Below are positions 35,762-41,315 of a stretch of DNA of 41,315 nucleotides, piece after piece. Below the pieces are notes generated by a model. The model ran no database searches. It saw nothing but the letters and a program-made list of their open reading frames with translations, and was not told the origin of the DNA. Numbering within the stretch: position 1 is the first letter of the stretch; the number at the start of each line of letters is the position of its first letter. The translations under genes and the position numbers were made by a program. The stretch is from the IMG/VR virus record IMGVR_UViG_3300020020_000012, positions 1-41,315 of that record. One strand, given 5' to 3'. The DNA comes from a virus.

Positions 35762-37143
35762 CAGTACCCCGCCACCCACTGCTGGACGCGCAATCGCTTG
35801 AAGTACACCGTCCCGAGCGTCGAACCGCCGTTGCCGGTGTTGATGCCGAGGACCACCTGATAGCCGTTGACGTTCGACGAGCCGAACTTGTTCGTGACGA
35901 AGGCGGGGACAGCGCCGCCGCTGGAGCTGCCGGTCAGGTGGTGAATCTTCCCCTGTGGCTCAGCCGGCGGATTGAAGCCGCTGGAGTACTGGGAGAAGGC
36001 ATATTCTGCGCTCAGCGCGGGGTAGAAAATCATCGTGGCGACGTCGTTCGAGCCGACCGCGACGAGAGCCGTCTCGGTGTTTGCGGCGCCGAGGTTCAGC
36101 GCCCCGAGGGTGTCCAGGTTCGTGGTGCCAGCGCCGGACCCTTTGCGCACAATGGCCATGTTCCACATCGCAGGGAGCCCGGTCTCGCTGCCGATGCCCA
36201 TCCCGATCTCGTTCGTGAACTGCACCCCAGTGAAGCCGGCGACGAGTTCGTACTGGACCTGAATGCGCCACGGCCCGTTGCCGTACGCGAATGCCGCCAT
36301 ATCCGGGAGCTCGATGTACACGAACGGCGTGCTGTTGAAAAAAGACCCGGTCGCGCCAGTCTGCGCGATCTTGATGCCCTGGTTCGCCGCTAGGCCAATC
36401 GAGATTGTGCCGTTACTCGTGTTCTTCGCCCAGATGTTCACGCCGTCGACCGCGTGCGACGTGTCCGAGCCGTACGTAAACGACGAGTGACCGAGGAGGT
36501 CAGGATCGTACATGTCCGCCCAGTAGCCGCCTCCGCTCGCCGGCTGCCACGTGGGCACGCCGGCAACGGTCGTCAGGACGTCGTCGTCGTTGCCAGCTTC
36601 GAGCTTGCTGACCTCGATGGCCGCCGCCGCGTCGATGTTCGCGTTGACGATGAGCGCCCAGTCCAGCGCGGGCCCCGCGACGGTCGTCAGGACTTCGCCG
36701 GGAAGGCCGATGCCGATGCTGTCCGCCGTGCTGCGGATCGCGCACCAGTTGTTAGCCTCGCGGTCCGGCACAAGGAACAGCGACTCCAGTGGAGCCGTCA
36801 TCGAGATAGTCGCCGCGAAATCCACCGTGCCCCCGATGGGGCGCACCTCGATGTTGCTCGTTGAGCTCGCCACGTTCTTCAGGCAGATCCAGCCGGCATC
36901 CGGCTCGCGCGGTGAAGGCAGCGTGACGCGCATCGCTGCCGCCGGATTCAGCCGGACGAACTGCCACGGCTGCGCGCGGCACGAGACCGTCTGGACGTCC
37001 GTCAGCGTGAAGGGCCCGTGAGCGCGTCGGTTGTCGCTCTCGAGCTTCTCGCGGACGTTCTGCTCGAGCTGCGAGAGCTTCCTCGGGAGGTCATTCCCGA
37101 GGAAGTCTTTCAGCAGGCGAAACGGTGAGAAGCGCGCCGTCAA
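35761..37143 (-). CDS. Tail fibre/appendage-like protein, 460 aa
   Basis: The N-terminus (TARFSPFRLLKDFLGNDLPR) looks like an anchoring segment followed by a helix. The middle has a fibre-type repeat, GEVLTTVAGPALDWALIVN and DDDVLTTVAGVPTWQPASGG, seen in many phage tail fibres. The C-terminal part is a beta-rich domain (YIELPDMAAFAYGNGPWRIQ, MGIGSETGLPAMWNMAIVRK). TTG 37143 overlaps the adaptor stop as TTGA and has GGAGGG 4 bases upstream; GTG 37191 is an alternative start. It lies with the connector genes, so it may be a head- or neck-attached fibre. Confidence 0.6.
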   Translation of the reverse strand: MTARFSPFRLLKDFLGNDLPRKLSQLEQNVREKLESDNRRAHGPFTLTDVQTVSCRAQPWQFVRLNPAAAMRVTLPSPREPDAGWICLKNVASSTSNIEVRPIGGTVDFAATISMTAPLESLFLVPDREANNWCAIRSTADSIGIGLPGEVLTTVAGPALDWALIVNANIDAAAAIEVSKLEAGNDDDVLTTVAGVPTWQPASGGGYWADMYDPDLLGHSSFTYGSDTSHAVDGVNIWAKNTSNGTISIGLAANQGIKIAQTGATGSFFNSTPFVYIELPDMAAFAYGNGPWRIQVQYELVAGFTGVQFTNEIGMGIGSETGLPAMWNMAIVRKGSGAGTTNLDTLGALNLGAANTETALVAVGSNDVATMIFYPALSAEYAFSQYSSGFNPPAEPQGKIHHLTGSSSGGAVPAFVTNKFGSSNVNGYQVVLGINTGNGGSTLGTVYFKRLRVQQWVAGY

Positions 37144-37901
37144 CCAGCCCTCCAGCGCGCGAGAGACGCGAGGTTCCGGCGCTCCAGCCACGTATCCCGT
37201 CGCCGAGTCACCGAGCGGCGCGCAAGGCCGATGAGAATGTCAGCCTCGACGAGCGTCCGTTCCTCTCTCAAGCCAGCGAGAAACTCGGGAGTGCCGGCGC
37301 GTCCGTCCCGTTCGAGGATGCGCATAGCGGCGTCCAGGATGACGAACTCCTCGCCCCCTAGGATGAAGTCGTAGGACGTGCTCGCGAGCGCAGTCGGGAA
37401 GGCGGGAAGGTAGCGGATATCGCATGTGTAGACGCCGTCTGCCCATGGGTAGATTTGGATGATGTTCGTCGCCGCCGGCGTCGAGCCGCCTTGGCGGTAG
37501 TAGATGGGGATGCCGGTGTTCTGCTCGGCCCACCACGAGCCCTGATAGCGGGCGTCGTTCCGCTCCGCCTCGTCGAAGGTCATCATGGAGAGCGGCGCGT
37601 CGTTGCCGGTCGGGTAAATGTCGATGCCGCGGATCTCCATGCAGGAGTCCGGAGCCACGATGTACTGGCGCGGAGCCCAGCCTTCCGCCCCGATGGTGGA
37701 GCTCGGCGAGGTGGTCACGCGCTGGATCTTGAGGTTCAGGTCGTCGCCAGCGTCGGCGAGCAAGCGGTTCCACTTCTTCAGTGAAACGCTGATGATCGAG
37801 GACAGCATCGCGGTCGTCCACCTCCCGGTGCCGACAACGACGTCGGCCCGGGAAGCAACGAGCTCTTCGAGCTGCGCGTAAGTGAGCGCCGAGACGGTCA
37901 C
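37140..37901 (-). CDS. Head-tail adaptor protein (gp4-like), 253 aa
   Basis: The sequence is of the phage adaptor type: N-terminal helices (TYAQLEELVASRADVVVGTG), a central beta part (APDSCMEIRGIDIYPTGN, NIIQIYPWADGVYTCDIRYL) and the typical DFILGGEEFVILDAAMRILE segment followed by a basic C-terminal tail with many Arg (RRSVTRRRDTWLERRNL). This pattern is shared with P22 gp4/tail-completion and T7 gp11-like adaptors. GTG 37901 overlaps the previous stop by GTGA. It would join the portal to the nozzle. Confidence 0.7.
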   Translation of the reverse strand: MTVSALTYAQLEELVASRADVVVGTGRWTTAMLSSIISVSLKKWNRLLADAGDDLNLKIQRVTTSPSSTIGAEGWAPRQYIVAPDSCMEIRGIDIYPTGNDAPLSMMTFDEAERNDARYQGSWWAEQNTGIPIYYRQGGSTPAATNIIQIYPWADGVYTCDIRYLPAFPTALASTSYDFILGGEEFVILDAAMRILERDGRAGTPEFLAGLREERTLVEADILIGLARRSVTRRRDTWLERRNLASLARWRAG

Positions 37902-38095
37902 TCGTCGTAGCCCTTATCGATGCATGCGTGGATGAACTCCTTGAGCGCGTCCACGTCGACCTTCGCTCCGGGGAAGGCCATCTTGGCGAGCTCCACGAGC
38001 TCTTCGTTGGAGTCCTCCGGAGCGGGGCCGGCTGGCGACGGGGCCTTTACAGGCTTGCCGAACACCAGCGCGGCCACGGGCTTCGGAGCGGGCAT
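37898..38095 (-). CDS. Small virion-region protein, 65 aa
   Basis: A Pro/Ala-rich N-terminus (VAALVFGKPVKAPSPAGPAP) leads to an acidic helix (ELVELAKMAFPGAKVDVDAL, then FIHACIDKGYDE). ATG 38095 shares one base with the preceding stop (TGATG). It sits between capsid accessory and adaptor genes; a structural or assembly role is likely, but no family is recognised. Confidence 0.55.
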   Translation of the reverse strand: MPAPKPVAALVFGKPVKAPSPAGPAPEDSNEELVELAKMAFPGAKVDVDALKEFIHACIDKGYDE

Positions 38096-38499
38096 CAGTA
38101 AGACCCGTACTTCTTCGCGTTGATCGTGAGGAAGATGACGTCACCGCTGGCCGGGTTGACCGCGGTGCCGGCCTTGGAGGTCCGGATCGTCATGGTGCCC
38201 GCCGTGACGGACTCCGCCGTGATGATGGTCTCCGTGACGGTTGCCGCCGCGCTCTTGAGACCGAACGTGACGCCCCAGTCCGGAAGGCCCAACGCGGTCG
38301 CGGCGGCAGTCGTCGCGCTCGTTGGGTCCTTGCAGTACTGGAACGTGAACAGGCCGGTGCCGCTGTTCGCCACGTAGACCCCGGGGAGTCCAGCGGTGGA
38401 AGCAACGGCGCCGGCTGCCCCGATCGTGATGCGCCCGGCGAGGATTTCCCTCTCCGAGGACGCAACATGAATCGGGTATGTCCGAGTGGAGAGGGCCAT
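38095..38499 (-). CDS. Putative capsid decoration or head-fibre protein, 134 aa
   Basis: This is a Thr/Ala-rich beta protein (GVTFGLKSAAATVTETIITA and ESVTAGTMTIRTSKAGTAVN). The gene follows the major capsid gene directly. Position and composition match capsid decoration or minor head proteins. ATG 38499 lies right after the MCP stop. There is no decisive motif. Confidence 0.6.
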   Translation of the reverse strand: MALSTRTYPIHVASSEREILAGRITIGAAGAVASTAGLPGVYVANSGTGLFTFQYCKDPTSATTAAATALGLPDWGVTFGLKSAAATVTETIITAESVTAGTMTIRTSKAGTAVNPASGDVIFLTINAKKYGSY

Positions 38500-38500
38500 C

Positions 38501-39733
38501 TCAGCTGAACCCGACTCGCCCGTTGTTGCCGGGCGCGTTGCACTCGAGGACCGGGTAGGAGATCAGCCGGTACTCGTACTCGTCGACCGCGGCGCCACGA
38601 AGCAGCGTCAGGCCGTCCTTCTCAATGGGGTGCAGGAGCTTGCCCATCGAGTGGAGCCGCCAGTGCTGCATCCGGAGCGCGAAGCCCGTGTTCCGCGGGC
38701 AGAACGGGTCGTTGTAGACCTTGACGGTCTTGCCGCCGACGGCCCAGTTGAGCACGTTGAACCCGAAGCGCGTCGAGTCATCCTCGAGCGGTCGGATGCC
38801 CGAGCTCTGGAGCGCGATGGCAAGAGCCTGCCAGTCGAGCGGGTGGAGGAACAGCGCATCGGGCCCGGGGGCTCGGTAGACGCCGGTCATCCAAGCGCCG
38901 AGAAGCTGGAGGCGCTCCTCGATGCTCTTGCCGCTGGTTTCCGCCGAGGGGACTCGGCAGCCGGCGAGGCGCGTCGGGTCGCTCGTGCGCGTCATCCCGT
39001 AGAGCGCGGGCGGTGCGTCCGAGCTCCAGATGTAGGCGCTGATGCCCTTCATGACGACGACGCCGGTGTTGCCGAAGAAGTCGCCCTGACGGAACAGGTA
39101 GTCGTTGTTGGCGAACAGCAGGAGGGCCGCAGCGCTGGTGAGCGTCACGGTGCCGCTGGAGCGCTCGACGCTGGCCACCGTGGTGGAACCAGTGAGGAGA
39201 GCGTGCGAGACGTCAGAGCCGTCGCCGGTCGACGCCACCACCGTCATGCCCACTTCGAAGTTCGCCACGTCGGACGAGTTCGTTAGGGTGACGATGTTGC
39301 CGGAGATTGACGCGCGACGCCCGAGAGCGTTGCCGCCGTTGCTGTACAGATAGAGCGCCAGGTCCTGGCTCATCTGCTCGTACAGCGAGTCGACCTCGGC
39401 CGTCTTGTTGTCGAGGAACGCGCCGGGGTTGTTGCGCGATGCCTCGAGGACCTCGTCTCCGATGTAGACGGAGCCGTGGTACTTGCCGTTGGTGAGGAGG
39501 AACGTCTTACCGACGACGTTCGTCTGGTTGGTCTGCGCGACGGCACGGGTCGAGCCCGCGATGCCCTGCGCGTTGATGTGGATGAGGGGGACGACGGTTG
39601 CTGAGCCGGAGAATTCCGTGTTCTTCGCGACCATCGCGTAGAACGGCTTATCCTCCATCGTGAGGTCTTCGACCTTCTTGTCGGTGTAACGTCGCTTCAG
39701 AGCGAAGTCGAACGTGGTGACTGTGCTGGCCAT
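38501..39733 (-). CDS. Major capsid protein, HK97 fold with inserted beta domain, 410 aa
   Basis: This is the main shell protein. The N-arm (FALKRRYTDKKVEDLTMEDK) and the P-domain with a long spine helix (AEVDSLYEQMSQDLALYLYS) are typical of HK97-type coat proteins of podoviruses. Residues about 137-218 form a Ser/Thr/Val-rich beta insertion (GNIVTLTNSSDVANFEVGMT, SSGTVTLTSAAALLLF) resembling an Ig-like or P22 I-domain. The A-domain follows, with HPLDWQALAIAL and VKVYNDPFCPRNTGFALRM. The scaffold gene precedes it. An AAGGA sequence lies before the ATG. Confidence 0.88.
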   Translation of the reverse strand: MASTVTTFDFALKRRYTDKKVEDLTMEDKPFYAMVAKNTEFSGSATVVPLIHINAQGIAGSTRAVAQTNQTNVVGKTFLLTNGKYHGSVYIGDEVLEASRNNPGAFLDNKTAEVDSLYEQMSQDLALYLYSNGGNALGRRASISGNIVTLTNSSDVANFEVGMTVVASTGDGSDVSHALLTGSTTVASVERSSGTVTLTSAAALLLFANNDYLFRQGDFFGNTGVVVMKGISAYIWSSDAPPALYGMTRTSDPTRLAGCRVPSAETSGKSIEERLQLLGAWMTGVYRAPGPDALFLHPLDWQALAIALQSSGIRPLEDDSTRFGFNVLNWAVGGKTVKVYNDPFCPRNTGFALRMQHWRLHSMGKLLHPIEKDGLTLLRGAAVDEYEYRLISYPVLECNAPGNNGRVGFS

Positions 39734-39757
39734 GTGCGGTCCTTTGGACCGCGAATG

Positions 39758-40840
39758 TCAGGAGCGACTTGCGCGCATCTCCGCCATTGTCTGGCTACGC
39801 CATTCGGCGTCTGTGAGATCGCGCGAGCGTCCCGCTTCGCTGGTCCGAGAGTGAGAGGGTTTCGGCTTGGGGTTGCCGTGCTTCTCTCGCGCACGTAGCG
39901 GGGGCTCAGGATTGTCGCGCTCCTGGGAGCGGGTCTCGTCGTTTTCAGCCTGACGGCGGCTCAGAAACTTCTTGAGCGCTGCATGCTCGCGGTTCTTGGC
40001 GAACCTGCTGTCCATGCGCGCGTGGACTTGGGCGAACGCCTCGAGAACGCGCTCCGCCGCTTCTTCAGCGGGGATGGCCTCGGAGCCGTCCCATTCCTTC
40101 TGCTGCTCTGCCATGACGGCATCGATGAACGCGGGCTCGTCGCAGAACTCGGCCACGAGGACGTCGGAGCTCTTCTTCAGGTCCGTCGTGAGCTCCTGGC
40201 GCCACCGAGCGTTCGCGCTCGCGACGCGCTCCTGCTCCTCGTGCGAGCGCCGCGTCTCGAGCTCCTTCGCGTCCCGGGCCCGCTGCTCGTCGCGCTCCCG
40301 TTCGAGTTGCTGAAGGCGCCGGTAGCCCGGGGACGAGACTGTCTCCAGGGCCTTCGTCGCCAGGTCGTTCCAGTCCTTGAATCCGTGGTTCTTCGCGAAG
40401 CCGTCCACGTCGCCGATCTCGAGGGCGCGCGCGGCCTGCTCGAACTTGCCGTACTTGTCGGACAGCGTGCGCTCGCGGAGGGTCAGCTCCTCGATGGCCT
40501 TGGCGCGCTCCTGCTCGAGGGCCTTCCGCTGAGTGCGGCGCTCCTCGCGGAGCTTGATGCGTTCCTTGACGAAGGCGTCAGCGGGCTTCTTCTTCGGAGC
40601 CTCGTCGTCGTCCTCGGGCTCCTCGTCGCCGAACGACTCCGCCTTGGCCTCTTCCTCGGGCTCGTCGGCTGGCGTCTCGGTCTCTTCCGCCGCGGGCTCC
40701 TCGGCGGGCGCTTCCTCGGCGACCGGCGCGGGCTCCGCCTTCGCGGGCTTCGCGCCCAGCTTGACGGCCGTCTTCTTCTCGAAGGCGTCGGCCTCCTTTT
40801 GGGCCGCCTTCCAGTCTTCGCTCGAAAGAATGTCGCTCAC
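39758..40840 (-). CDS. Scaffold protein, 360 aa
   Basis: The N-terminal 90 residues are extremely acidic and Pro/Ala-rich (PAPVAEEAPAEEPAAEETET, PADEPEEEAKAESFGDEEPE), followed by a long charged coiled coil (FVKERIKLREERRTQRKALE, QLERERDEQRARDAKELETR) and a basic C-terminal segment that may bind coat. This is the signature of podovirus scaffolds. It lies just before the capsid gene. The start is GTG 40840, in GTGA overlap with the gene before. No protease gene is visible nearby. Confidence 0.8.
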   Translation of the reverse strand: MSDILSSEDWKAAQKEADAFEKKTAVKLGAKPAKAEPAPVAEEAPAEEPAAEETETPADEPEEEAKAESFGDEEPEDDDEAPKKKPADAFVKERIKLREERRTQRKALEQERAKAIEELTLRERTLSDKYGKFEQAARALEIGDVDGFAKNHGFKDWNDLATKALETVSSPGYRRLQQLERERDEQRARDAKELETRRSHEEQERVASANARWRQELTTDLKKSSDVLVAEFCDEPAFIDAVMAEQQKEWDGSEAIPAEEAAERVLEAFAQVHARMDSRFAKNREHAALKKFLSRRQAENDETRSQERDNPEPPLRAREKHGNPKPKPSHSRTSEAGRSRDLTDAEWRSQTMAEMRASRS

Positions 40841-41082
40841 GACCCGGCCTCGTGATGCTGGAGAATCGAGAACAGGCCGCGGATCTCCGCCACCTTGCCG
40901 CCGGCAAGGTCCCCAACCTCACGGGTCTTTCGGCAGAAGACGGCGCCCCGATGATCGGTGCCACGCTTCTGGGCGCGCACCTCCCAGTCGTCGCCGTACT
41001 CCGTGACCTCGAGGAATTCCGCTCCCGGGAACTCGATCTCTGCGGCCTTCGCCAGTGTCTCCAGTTGCTCTTTGGTGATCAT
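40837..41082 (-). CDS. Hypothetical protein between portal and scaffold, 81 aa
   Basis: This is a small alpha/beta protein (EQLETLAKAAEIEFPGAEFL, EVRAQKRGTDHRGAVFCRKT). ATG 41082 has GGGGAG about 9 bases upstream. GTG 41103, overlapping the portal stop as GTGA, would add seven residues (to 88 aa) but has a poorer Shine-Dalgarno. The function is unknown; proteins of this size in this place are often head-assembly accessories. Confidence 0.6.
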   Translation of the reverse strand: MITKEQLETLAKAAEIEFPGAEFLEVTEYGDDWEVRAQKRGTDHRGAVFCRKTREVGDLAGGKVAEIRGLFSILQHHEAGS

Positions 41083-41099
41083 GCTGCTCGTCTCCCCAG

Positions 41100-41315
41100 T
41101 CACTGAATCGGCATCCCGGGCGGAGGCCCCGGCATGGGTGGAGGTGCCCCGCCCACGTCAGCCATCCCCGGCGGAGCAGCGCCGGGAACCGGCATTCCGT
41201 CGATAGGGGTAGGACCGGCGGGCGCGAGCGGGACTTCTGGTGCCGGCGGCGGAGCCATCGCGGCGACGAGCTCGTCGATGTAGCGACGGAGCAGCATCAG
41301 CGGGAACTCCGGCGC
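41100..41315 (-). CDS. Portal protein, C-terminal part (same gene as 1-1873)
   Basis: The final part of the portal reading frame. Bases 41189-41315 duplicate 1-127. From the junction the frame continues to the TGA at 41100, giving a Pro/Gly/Met-rich tail (GAAPPGMADVGGAPPPMPGP). Joined with 1-1873, the protein has 653 residues. The stop overlaps the following gene's upstream candidate start (GTGA). Confidence 0.85.
   Translation of the reverse strand, partial: APEFPLMLLRRYIDELVAAMAPPPAPEVPLAPAGPTPIDGMPVPGAAPPGMADVGGAPPPMPGPPPGMPIQ
41189..41315. repeat. Terminal direct repeat, right copy (circular overlap)
   Basis: These 127 bases are identical to bases 1-127 and mark the point where the circular genome closes. 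Counting them once gives a 41,188 bp genome. Confidence 0.95.

Overview
This window is a complete genome of a temperate, short-tailed (podovirus-like) double-stranded DNA phage with high GC content (about two thirds by eye). The first 127 bases are repeated exactly as the last 127 bases. This looks like a circular assembly closed on itself with a 127-base overlap, so the unique genome is 41,188 bp and the portal gene runs across the window edge. The head and tail set has portal, scaffold, an HK97-type major capsid protein, a head-tail adaptor, a large nozzle-like protein, three large ejection-type proteins and a beta-helix tailspike. There is no tail sheath, tube or tape measure. The host is not certain. 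The GC content, an integrase whose gene contains its own attP (as in Myxococcus phage Mx8) and a matrixin-like lipoprotein would fit a myxobacterium or another high-GC Gram-negative.

Layout. (1) 1957-6364, plus strand: a chain of small overlapping genes including a GroES-like co-chaperonin, a MazG-like pyrophosphohydrolase and small membrane proteins, ending in the large terminase. (2) 8014-6361, minus strand: a terminase-small-subunit-like protein, an unknown protein, a lipoprotein metalloprotease, a tRNA-Tyr and a small protein whose stop codon shares the bases CTAG with the terminase stop. (3) 14496-8116, minus strand: one early operon with a Cro-like repressor, small membrane and regulatory proteins, tyrosine integrase, a methylase-like protein, a VRR-NUC nuclease, a replication protein with a candidate origin inside its gene, a GNAT-like protein and a HAD-like phosphatase. 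(4) 14497-15252: immunity region with a CI-like repressor between two nearly identical, outward-facing promoter/operator units. (5) 15250-22309, plus strand: a second early operon of at least twenty mostly small genes. Its centre is a single protein joining a FEN-type 5'-3' exonuclease to a RecT-like annealing domain. (6) From the portal (1873, through the closure point) down to 22311, minus strand: the late operon, with head, connector, tail and ejection proteins, tailspike and lysis genes.

The wiring resembles lambda. The repressor lies between two divergent early promoters. One early arm carries integration and replication, and the other carries recombination and host-interaction genes. 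A separate divergent control region at 1874-1956 faces the late structural operon one way and the chaperonin/terminase operon the other. Four start codons (1873, 1957, 14496, 15250) lie only 6-8 bases beyond a plausible -10 box and lack an obvious Shine-Dalgarno sequence, which suggests leaderless transcripts at the operon heads. Inside operons most genes overlap by 1-8 bases (ATGA, GTGA, TTGA or TGATG), so translational coupling is the rule.

The points I rate most highly are the exonuclease-annealase fusion with a strong internal ribosome binding site, the attP/tRNA-Thr sequence inside the integrase reading frame, the GTCACGTGAC iteron cluster inside the replication gene, the inverted duplicate leaderless promoter/operators, and the tRNA-Tyr next to a phage-borne metalloprotease.
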